A DNA stretch of 22,304 bases from an uncultured Eubacteriaceae bacterium (GTDB taxonomy: Bacteria; Bacillota; Clostridia; Eubacteriales; UBA1433). Of the stretch, positions 16,084 to 22,304 are shown one piece after another. The position numbers and the translations under genes are program-made. The stretch is taken from the NCBI GenBank assembly GCA_937880125.1, contig CALFLU010000096.1:1-22304 (forward strand), in the 5' to 3' direction. Under the pieces are notes generated by a model that searched no databases, had not been told where the DNA came from, and saw nothing but the letters and a program-made list of their open reading frames with translations. The stretch's first letter is position 1. The number at the start of each line of letters is the position of its first letter.

Positions 16084-17148
16084 CTATTCCAATGCGGATA
16101 AAAAGATCTCCGCGGCGCGCGCAACATCGTCTCTATCCGATACATCGCGGTGAAACACAAAGCGAATATGGCTCTCGCCTTTGCCGCCGTTGATGAGCAC
16201 GCCCTTTTTTTTCATTTCTTTGGCGACGGTCTCTGCGTCTGTCTTGGTATTTTTAAGCGAAACATTGACAATATTGGTCTGTGGCTCGCCCTCGAGCTGT
16301 ACATGTTTGCTGTCGCTGATGATTTGAGCAAAGGTCGCGGCGTTTTCGTGGTCGATGTGCAGTTTGTCGGGCATGGTCTCAAGGCCATACAGCCCTGCCG
16401 CTGCCAACACCCCTGCCTGACGCAGCGCGCCGCCCAAAATTTTACGCACCTTTACGGCGCGGTCGATGAATTTTTTATCGCCGCAAATCATGCTGCCCAC
16501 CGGCGCGCCAAGCCCCTTGGACAGGCAAAACATGACGCTGTCGGCGTATTTGGCAATGTTTTTGACATCGGTGTTTAAGTATGTTGCGGCATGAAAGATG
16601 CGCGCGCCGTCCAGGTGCACGGCGATGTTGTTTTCTTTGGCAATATCGTAGATTTTTTTCATATGCTCTAAGCTTATCACCGTGCCGCCGCAGACGTTGT
16701 GGGTGTTTTCCATGCAAATCAGCGAGGTTTTGGCGTGGTGCATGTCGAGGCCTTTTTTTATGCCGCTTTTGATTGCGTCAATGTCCATATAGCCGTTTTC
16801 GCCGTCGACGAGGTTGGTCATGACCCCGGATATCAGCGCGGCGGCGCCTGCTTCATAGACAAAGATATGCGACTTGCGGTGCAGGATGATTTCTTCTCCC
16901 GGACAGGTGTGCACCTTGATGCTGATTTGGTTGCCCATGGTGCCGCTGGGCACGAAAAGGGCTCTTTCCTTGCCCATCAGGCGCGCAGCAGTTGACTCCA
17001 GCGCATTGACGGTGGGATCGTCCTTATAAATATCATCCCCCACTTCCGCCTCGGCCATTTTGGCGCGCATGGCGGGTGTGGGACGGGTCACCGTGTCGCT
17101 GCGCAGGTCAATATAGGTTTTTTTTCGTCTCGTATTTGGATTGAACAT
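16084..17148 (-). CDS. ltaE: Low-specificity L-threonine aldolase (PLP-dependent)
   Basis: This enzyme splits L-threonine or L-allo-threonine into glycine and acetaldehyde. The 354 residues show the fold-type I aldolase signature. The start region YIDLRSDTVTRPTPAMR is followed by GDDIYKDDPTVNALE, then PSGTMGNQ at 67-74. The conserved HLDGARIFHAA segment is at 178-188. The PLP-binding Lys211 lies in CLSKGLGAPVGS. The first 10 residues before the conserved IDLRSD are extra and basic. They lie within the 41-base overlap with the upstream methyltransferase gene, and no better start codon exists closer in. GGAA stands 7 bases before the ATG. Stereospecificity (L versus L-allo) cannot be told from sequence. 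Confidence 0.93.
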   Translation of the reverse strand: MFNPNTRRKKTYIDLRSDTVTRPTPAMRAKMAEAEVGDDIYKDDPTVNALESTAARLMGKERALFVPSGTMGNQISIKVHTCPGEEIILHRKSHIFVYEAGAAALISGVMTNLVDGENGYMDIDAIKSGIKKGLDMHHAKTSLICMENTHNVCGGTVISLEHMKKIYDIAKENNIAVHLDGARIFHAATYLNTDVKNIAKYADSVMFCLSKGLGAPVGSMICGDKKFIDRAVKVRKILGGALRQAGVLAAAGLYGLETMPDKLHIDHENAATFAQIISDSKHVQLEGEPQTNIVNVSLKNTKTDAETVAKEMKKKGVLINGGKGESHIRFVFHRDVSDRDDVARAAEIFLSALE

Positions 17149-19129
17149 ACTCTATTTCCGCCTCCGTCAAATCAAATAATTTATAGACAAAATCGTTGAG
17201 ATTTTCGATGTTTTCTTCGTATTGTTCGGTGCCGACGCTTGATGCAACCTGGCGGTATGCGCCGTAAATGGCTTCTTCGCTGATTTTCATCAGCGGCACC
17301 TTGAGGCGCAGCACCATGTTGGGGTAGTATTCATACATTTTTTCGCCGAGTTTTTTGGCAAAGGTCTTGTAATAAAAGTCATATAAACGGCTGTTGAGCA
17401 AAATACATAAGTATTCGTAAGTAATGGGATAGGCATAACTCTTCAGGGTCAGGGCGTATACATCGGCGCTGAAATACATCTTGTCGGTATCCAGCGCAAA
17501 GGCGTTGTTTTCCGCCTTGTAAGGAAAGACGATTTTTGGGATATCAAAGTGTGTTTTGTTTCTGCCCCACTGCAAATAATGCCAGGGCAGCGTGCCTTTG
17601 ACGCACTCGCGGCGGCGCATGAGTCTGTCTTTATAGGGCAGCAAATGCCGCATTTCGGCATGATGCACCGCGGGGTCAATGTCGTTGGCATAGAGCAGTC
17701 GATAGCGATTTTTTCGCACAAAATATGGGCGAATGTCGCTGTTTTTGATCCATGGTTTCAAGTTTTGTTTGTCAAATAGGAGCAACGCGGAATCTTCCTC
17801 GTTGAGCACAAAGGCTTTGTCGTATCCTGTGATAATGCCCTGATGGTCTTCTAAAATATCGGACAGCGTGATGAAGGAAGCCTCTTCAATCTTTTGGACA
17901 ATAGCGCGTTCTTCGTCGTTGATGAGATGAAAAACCGTCTCGTTTAAAAAGCGATGTGGCAAAGAAAACTGCTGAAAATAGTGTTTTGCGTCTTGGGTCA
18001 GCAGACTTTGCGTCAACTTTTTTGAGGAGACTTTTCTTCGGTTTTCAAAGACGGCCTTTTGCACTTCAATGGTGTCTTGCGGGCTTGGCGGGCGGTTTTC
18101 GGCTATGAAAATCAAAGAATCGATGCCGATGCCCGACAAAATGCGCACGCCGTAGAAGTCAATGATATGCCGAAAGGTAAAATTTTTCAATAAAAAGGCA
18201 CGCAGTTTTGCCGAGCTGTAGGCTTCCAAAAAATAACGACTCGTAAAAAAAGCGATGGTGCCTTGGGGTTTTAGAATTTTTTGTGCCAGCGCCACAAAGC
18301 AAAACGAGAGGTCGCTCTTGTTTTCAAAGACTTCTTTGTATTTGCGTTGGAGCAGTTTGATATAGTCGCCGTGGAGCATTTTGTGCCCCACATAGGGCGG
18401 GTTGGTAATGAAAATATCAAAGCTTTCCGCCTGCCAGGGCGTGTTGAGCAGTGCATCGGTGCAAAGAATATTTTCGCTGAAATAGGCTTTGCGGTGTTTG
18501 AGGCTCAACAACAGTTTGCAGCACAGTACCGCCAGGGGGTCGATGTCGCAACCGTGCAGGTGAAAGGAAAGAATTTGTCTGTGTCGCGCAAAGCTGTCGC
18601 CAATATCGTCTTTGAGCAGTGCGTCGTAGCGCTCATAGGCCTTGAGTAAAAACGCGCCGTTGCCGCAGGCGGGGTCAACGAGTTTTGAGGCGGGCGTAAT
18701 GTGCTCTTCGCTCATTTTAAGCATCAAGTCGATGATGTTATCGGGCGTGTAGACGGCGCCGCGCTTTTTTTGACCATGCTGTGAGGTGATATTGTCCATG
18801 ATTTTAACCAGACGGGCAAAATCCTCCTTGACAAACCAGTTTTTCCAAAACAGCGTTTGACTTAAGGTAAAGTGATCGTCTTTAGAAAAGACAATGACGC
18901 AGTCTTTGGCTACCTCCCCTGTTTCAATGCCGCGAAAGCGCAAAATAGCTGCCAGGGAAAACTCTCTGAAACGGCGTATTTCGTCGATATGTTCATCGCT
19001 GAAATAGGCGTTGTCGATGAGGTATTTTAAGTAAACGAATTTCAGCATGTTGATTTTTAAATCATAGTCGGTTTTTGTGTATTTGCCGATGATGGATAAA
19101 ATGCCTTGCAGGGCGGCAGCGGTGCTCAT
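17108..19129 (-). CDS. Gamma-class adenine-N6 DNA methyltransferase, Eco57I/TaqI type, with no visible restriction partner
   Basis: The protein should methylate adenine at a specific DNA sequence using S-adenosylmethionine. Its 673 residues begin with a helical region of about 120 residues. Motif X follows (GAVYTPDNIID, 124-134), then motif I DPACGNGAF (152-160), a motif II region HGCDIDPLA (192-200) and the catalytic motif IV NPPY (243-246). This X-I-IV order is that of gamma-class enzymes. The remaining 350-400 residues would hold the target-recognition domain and end with the Eco57I-family segment LNSRLYDFYYKTFAKKLG...MYEYYPN. No nuclease motif (PD-ExK) was seen in it or its neighbours. 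The ATG overlaps the scpB stop as ATGA, and its 3' end overlaps the aldolase gene, so it is locked into the operon. Base composition looks like that of its neighbours. The recognition sequence is unknown. Confidence 0.92.
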   Translation of the reverse strand: MSTAAALQGILSIIGKYTKTDYDLKINMLKFVYLKYLIDNAYFSDEHIDEIRRFREFSLAAILRFRGIETGEVAKDCVIVFSKDDHFTLSQTLFWKNWFVKEDFARLVKIMDNITSQHGQKKRGAVYTPDNIIDLMLKMSEEHITPASKLVDPACGNGAFLLKAYERYDALLKDDIGDSFARHRQILSFHLHGCDIDPLAVLCCKLLLSLKHRKAYFSENILCTDALLNTPWQAESFDIFITNPPYVGHKMLHGDYIKLLQRKYKEVFENKSDLSFCFVALAQKILKPQGTIAFFTSRYFLEAYSSAKLRAFLLKNFTFRHIIDFYGVRILSGIGIDSLIFIAENRPPSPQDTIEVQKAVFENRRKVSSKKLTQSLLTQDAKHYFQQFSLPHRFLNETVFHLINDEERAIVQKIEEASFITLSDILEDHQGIITGYDKAFVLNEEDSALLLFDKQNLKPWIKNSDIRPYFVRKNRYRLLYANDIDPAVHHAEMRHLLPYKDRLMRRRECVKGTLPWHYLQWGRNKTHFDIPKIVFPYKAENNAFALDTDKMYFSADVYALTLKSYAYPITYEYLCILLNSRLYDFYYKTFAKKLGEKMYEYYPNMVLRLKVPLMKISEEAIYGAYRQVASSVGTEQYEENIENLNDFVYKLFDLTEAEIEYVQSKYETKKNLY

Positions 19130-19731
19130 TGCTCCACACCTTCGCCGATATCTTCACCCACTAAGCCGTCTTGTGTTTGATGCTGCGCGGCGGCAAAGAG
19201 TGCAGGGTCGGTTTGTTTGCTGATTTCTTCGTATTCGGGCAGTTGTTCAATGCTCTCCACCCCCGAAAGCATCAAAAATCGATCGGTGGTTCGAAACAAG
19301 ACGGGTCTGCCGATGACTTCTTTGCGACCCGCTTCGAAAATGAGCCCCCTATCCAGCAGATTTTTAACCGATGAGGACGAATTGACTCCGCGAATGGCCT
19401 CGATTTCGGGGCGTGTGACGGGTTGTCGATAGGCAATGATGGACAAGGTTTCCAGCGCAGCCTGGGACATTTTTGAAGAAATGTATTCTTGAAACAACGC
19501 TTGCACGTAGTCAAAATATTCTGCACGGGTGGTCATTTGCACTTTTTTGCCGACACGGGTGATTTGCACGCCTTTGAGGGCGTAGTCATATTCCTGTGCC
19601 AACTCTTCCACCAGCGCTTGGGCGCTGTCGCTGTCCAGGTGCAAAACAGAGGCGATAACCTCCATTTCCAACGGATCCCCTGCGGCAAACAACAAAGCCT
19701 CCAGTGCGTTTTTCATAAAATCTTTTTCCAT
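19126..19731 (-). CDS. scpB: Segregation and condensation protein ScpB
   Basis: ScpB forms dimers that, with the kleisin ScpA and SMC, build the bacterial condensin used to organise and separate chromosomes. The 201-residue protein has the two winged-helix domains of the family. The N-terminal one contains ALEALLFAAGDPLEME. The second holds the signature ALETLSIIAYRQPVTRPEIE, followed by IRGVNSSSSVKNLLDRGLI, then GRPVLFRTTDRFL. The acidic, Gln-rich tail is variable in the family. The ATG at 19731 has AGGGG 7 bases upstream, formed across the scpA stop. Its own stop overlaps the start of the methyltransferase gene. Confidence 0.96.
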   Translation of the reverse strand: MEKDFMKNALEALLFAAGDPLEMEVIASVLHLDSDSAQALVEELAQEYDYALKGVQITRVGKKVQMTTRAEYFDYVQALFQEYISSKMSQAALETLSIIAYRQPVTRPEIEAIRGVNSSSSVKNLLDRGLIFEAGRKEVIGRPVLFRTTDRFLMLSGVESIEQLPEYEEISKQTDPALFAAAQHQTQDGLVGEDIGEGVEQ

Positions 19732-19733
19732 AC

Positions 19734-20462
19734 TTATTCCCCTATCAGCGAAATGACCAAAATGTCTTGAAAGTTATGCTCTTGACGGAGCATGACCACG
19801 TTTTGCTTCATGAGCTCCAGTGCCGCCAAAAACAACGACAACACATGGAGCAGATTTTTTTGTTTATCGAGCAGTTGACTGAAACGGATGATGTTTTCTT
19901 TGATGAGTGCGTTTTTGATTTCGAATATTTTGTCGTCCACGGTGACGCTGTCGCGCTCCAGCGTGCTGTAAGCTTCCATTTTTTCGTTGAGTGAACGATG
20001 TTCGGCAATGTATTTGCGCATCAATGCGGAAAGCAAATTACCGTCAATATCCTCTTCTTCCAACTGAACAGCGGATTTTTCGAAATAGATGGGTTCTTTG
20101 GTGACAATGCGCATATAGTTTTCTTGTCTGTTTGCAAAATAAACGCTGATGTCTTTGAACATTTTGTATTCATACAAACTCAGCGCCAGCTGCGCACGAG
20201 GATCCAGCAATTCTTGCTCCTCTTCTTCGGGTGGCGGCAGCAGCATGCGGGATTTGATTTCCAACAGCTGAGATGCCATGACAATAAACTCCACAGCAAC
20301 ATCAATATTCATGCGCTGCCAGGTGTAGATGTAGTCCATATATTGTTTGGTAACAGCCTCAATGGGAATGTCGCTAATAGAGAGCTGATCCTTTTGAATC
20401 AGGTGCAGCAACAAATCCAGCGGACCGTCGAAAACTTCGGTATGTATTGTATAATCTTTCAT
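19734..20462 (-). CDS. scpA: Segregation and condensation protein ScpA (kleisin)
   Basis: ScpA is the kleisin that bridges the two SMC heads and binds ScpB. It is 242 residues long, a normal size. The N-terminal family signature is FDGPLDLLLHLIQKDQL, followed by ISDIPIEAVTKQYMDYI and by FIVMASQLLEIKSRMLLP. An acidic stretch comes next (PPPEEEEQELLDPR), and the C-terminal winged helix (FLAALELMKQNVVMLRQE) is the SMC-head binding part. It starts directly after the stop of the M50 protease (TAAATG) with a GGTGG site, and scpB follows 2 bases after its stop. Order and spacing match the usual scpA-scpB pair. Confidence 0.96.
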   Translation of the reverse strand: MKDYTIHTEVFDGPLDLLLHLIQKDQLSISDIPIEAVTKQYMDYIYTWQRMNIDVAVEFIVMASQLLEIKSRMLLPPPEEEEQELLDPRAQLALSLYEYKMFKDISVYFANRQENYMRIVTKEPIYFEKSAVQLEEEDIDGNLLSALMRKYIAEHRSLNEKMEAYSTLERDSVTVDDKIFEIKNALIKENIIRFSQLLDKQKNLLHVLSLFLAALELMKQNVVMLRQEHNFQDILVISLIGE

Positions 20463-21122
20463 TTATCCACCAAAAACCGCAAAGGCTGCGTTGAGCAAAA
20501 TTTTTGCCAAGCCGGGGCCCACCACGGAGATAAATCGTCCGATGACACCAAAAATCATCAAAAAGATCAAAATCACACTCAGCTGCATTTGATATTGATA
20601 AAACTTGGCTTCCAGCCTGTCGGGCAAAAAGGCAGCCAGCATTTTGGAGCCGTCCAACGGCGGCAGCGGAATAAAGTTAAACACACACAAAATGACATTG
20701 TACATGAGCAGGTAATAGAGCATATAAAAGAAAATGTCGACGATTTGTGACGTGCTGCCTGCGGTGAGTTTCATATAGAGCGCCAAAATAAAGGCCGTAA
20801 TCAGGGCCAGTAAAAAGTTGGTAATGGGGCCTGCAAAGGCCGTGAGCAGCATGCCCTTTTTGCGGTCTTTAAAGGCATACATGTTGACGCCGACGGGTTT
20901 TGCCCAACCAAATCTAAAAACGAGCAAAAAAATCGTTCCCATTATATCGAGGTGCGCAAAGGGATTCAGTGTCAGCCTACCCATGTTTTTGGCCGTGTCG
21001 TCGCCGAGTTTATGGCTCACATAGGCATGGGCGAACTCGTGAAAGCTTAAGGCAATGAGCAACGCCGGAATAGAATAGAGCATGGTTATCAGACGGTCTA
21101 TGGTAAAAAGGTTATCAAACAT
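20463..21122 (-). CDS. Site-2 protease family membrane metalloprotease (M50, YwhC-like)
   Basis: This is a polytopic membrane protein of the M50 zinc protease superfamily, short type without a PDZ domain. The 219 residues contain the zinc motif HEFAH at 28-32 in the first membrane helix. The second conserved motif is in NFIPLPPLDGSKML, with Asp157 as the third zinc ligand. Several other hydrophobic helices are seen (about 95-120, 128-150 and 170-205). GRLTLNPFAHLDIMGT after the first helix is typical of the YwhC subgroup. The physiological substrate of this subgroup is not known. AAGGAG lies 7 bases before the ATG. The gene follows lysA by 19 bases and abuts scpA. Confidence 0.92.
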   Translation of the reverse strand: MFDNLFTIDRLITMLYSIPALLIALSFHEFAHAYVSHKLGDDTAKNMGRLTLNPFAHLDIMGTIFLLVFRFGWAKPVGVNMYAFKDRKKGMLLTAFAGPITNFLLALITAFILALYMKLTAGSTSQIVDIFFYMLYYLLMYNVILCVFNFIPLPPLDGSKMLAAFLPDRLEAKFYQYQMQLSVILIFLMIFGVIGRFISVVGPGLAKILLNAAFAVFGG

Positions 21123-21141
21123 GCACGTCTCCTTTTAGTTT

Positions 21142-22304
21142 TCAATCGAGCCAGCAGGGCAACTTGTCGTTGCGAATCATGTCTTCTTTGGTCTCTCGTC
21201 GGATGATGATTTCGCTTTTGTCGCCCTTGAGCAGCACCACAGCGGGGCGCGGCAGACGGTTGTAGTTGCTTGCCATGGCAAAGTGATAGGCGCCCGTGTG
21301 CAGCACGGCCAGCGTGTCGCCCGGTGCGCAGCTTTGCAGCAAAACATCTTCAAACAGCGTATCGCTCTCGCAACATCGGCCGCTGACGGTGACAAGTTCG
21401 TCCTTGGCAAGGTGGTGCTTGTTTGCCACGGTCAGGCGGTATTTGGCATTATAGAGTGCAGGGCGCAAATTTTCATAGAGTCCGCCGTCGACGCTGATGT
21501 ATTTGCGCAGTCCCGCAAGGTCTTTGACAACGCCCACGGTGTAGAGCGTGATGCCTGCCGGACCCACAATGTATCTGCCGGGCTCAATGGCCACGGTGGG
21601 CATGGGCAGAGATGAGGCGTTGAATTTTTCTTCAAACAGTGCGCTGAGCGCACGGGCATAGCCGTTTATGTCAAAGGGGGTTTCTTCTTCTGTATAGTCG
21701 ATGTTAAAGCCGCCCCCGAGGTTGATTTCTTTTAAATCGATGTGCAGTTGCAGGACAATTTTTTCATAGAGTGCAATGAGGTTGCTTGCCGCCGCCACAA
21801 AGGCTTTATCGGTGGCGATTTGCGAACCGATATGGCAATGCAGCCCTTTTAAGCGCAAATGCGGTGAATGAGCTGCAATCTGTTGTGCGGCGTCATAGGC
21901 GTCACTGAGAGCGATGCCGAACTTGGAATCGGCTTTGCCTGTGAGAATGCGCTCGTGGGTGCTGGCCATGATACCCGGATTGATGCGAATCATGACGTTT
22001 TGCACCGTATTAAGCGAGCGGCAAATGTTTTGCAGCTGCTCAATTTCGTAAAAGCTGTCGATGACAATGCAGCCCACGCCGCTGCCCACGGCATAGCGAA
22101 GCTCTTCGTCGCTTTTGTTGCTGCCGTGATAGGTAACACTCTCCCCTTTTATGCCTGCCATAAGGGCGGTGTAGAGCTCTCCGCTGCTGACGGTGTCAAT
22201 GCAAAGGCCTTCGTCTGCGACGATTTTGCACATTGCCAGGCAGGTAAAGGCTTTGCTTGCATAGCTGATTTTCGTATTAAAGGGCGCGTCGGCAAAGGCA
22301 TCGC
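21142..22304 (-). CDS. lysA: Diaminopimelate decarboxylase LysA, missing its N terminus at the window edge
   Basis: LysA removes CO2 from meso-diaminopimelate to give L-lysine, using PLP. The frame is open to the window edge, so the ATG at 22233 is internal. Upstream codons read SYASKAFTCLAM, which holds the PLP-binding lysine (codon 22254-22252). 386 residues are visible and about 30-45 are missing compared with the family. Other landmarks in the visible part are HCHIGSQ at about 155-161, LGGGFNID at about 195-202 and EPGR at about 240-243. Further on are GRCCESDT with the conserved Cys-Glu-Ser at about 311-313, and HTGAYHFAMASNYN near 336-349. These place it with LysA rather than arginine or ornithine decarboxylase. 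It is the first visible gene of the ten-gene minus-strand run, so the promoter lies outside. Confidence 0.95.
   Translation of the reverse strand, partial: DAFADAPFNTKISYASKAFTCLAMCKIVADEGLCIDTVSSGELYTALMAGIKGESVTYHGSNKSDEELRYAVGSGVGCIVIDSFYEIEQLQNICRSLNTVQNVMIRINPGIMASTHERILTGKADSKFGIALSDAYDAAQQIAAHSPHLRLKGLHCHIGSQIATDKAFVAAASNLIALYEKIVLQLHIDLKEINLGGGFNIDYTEEETPFDINGYARALSALFEEKFNASSLPMPTVAIEPGRYIVGPAGITLYTVGVVKDLAGLRKYISVDGGLYENLRPALYNAKYRLTVANKHHLAKDELVTVSGRCCESDTLFEDVLLQSCAPGDTLAVLHTGAYHFAMASNYNRLPRPAVVLLKGDKSEIIIRRETKEDMIRNDKLPCWLD

Noticed and set aside
17108..19129. Complete type IIG restriction-modification enzyme
   Set aside because: The N-terminal region before motif X is only about 120 residues and shows no PD-ExK nuclease motif. 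Total length is also short for a fused enzyme.

Overview
The window reads as a housekeeping segment of a bacterial chromosome from the Bacillota, most likely class Clostridia. This rests on the gene order miaB-mutS-mutL-miaA, a MutL that carries the endonuclease motif, MutS2 with a Smr domain, ScpA/ScpB, a Gls24-family gene beside nusB, a DacF-type carboxypeptidase, and lysA followed by an M50 protease and scpA. Ribosome-binding sites are strong and there are several TTG starts. No mobile element, CRISPR array, rRNA or functional tRNA was seen, and no stretch over 300 bases lacks a gene.

Layout. (1) Positions 1-6624, minus strand: a membrane-anchored glucosaminidase-type lytic enzyme, then miaB, mutS, mutL and the first 11 codons of miaA. 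miaB/mutS and mutS/mutL overlap by 4 bases, and mutL and miaA lie 4 bases apart. (2) Positions 6625-6819: a divergent intergenic region with one good promoter facing each way, both with extended -10 elements, and a 23-base inverted repeat between them. (3) Positions 6820-8075, plus strand: a Gls24-family gene, nusB, and an unrecognised membrane protein with cysteine pairs at both ends. These are followed by a hairpin that looks like a tRNA-Thr anticodon arm and by a rho-independent terminator. (4) Positions 8152-22304, minus strand: ten tightly packed genes. Read in their own direction they are lysA (start outside the window), M50 protease, scpA, scpB, a gamma-class adenine-N6 DNA methyltransferase, threonine aldolase, rarA, an M16C metalloprotease, a D-Ala-D-Ala carboxypeptidase and mutS2. 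Gaps are at most 26 bases and several genes overlap.

How the genes fit together. Much of the window serves genome maintenance: mismatch repair (MutS, MutL), recombination or ribosome rescue (MutS2), stalled forks (RarA) and chromosome condensation (ScpA/ScpB). miaA and miaB act in sequence on A37 of tRNAs that read UNN codons. LysA, the carboxypeptidase and the glucosaminidase touch cell-wall precursor supply and cell-wall trimming.

The most interesting item is the DNA methyltransferase. It has no visible restriction partner and is coupled by an ATGA overlap to scpB, so it looks like a solitary, chromosomally embedded methylase rather than a mobile restriction system. The second is the small cysteine-rich membrane protein downstream of nusB. 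The third is the tRNA-like hairpin at the end of that operon. None of these is proven novel from sequence alone.
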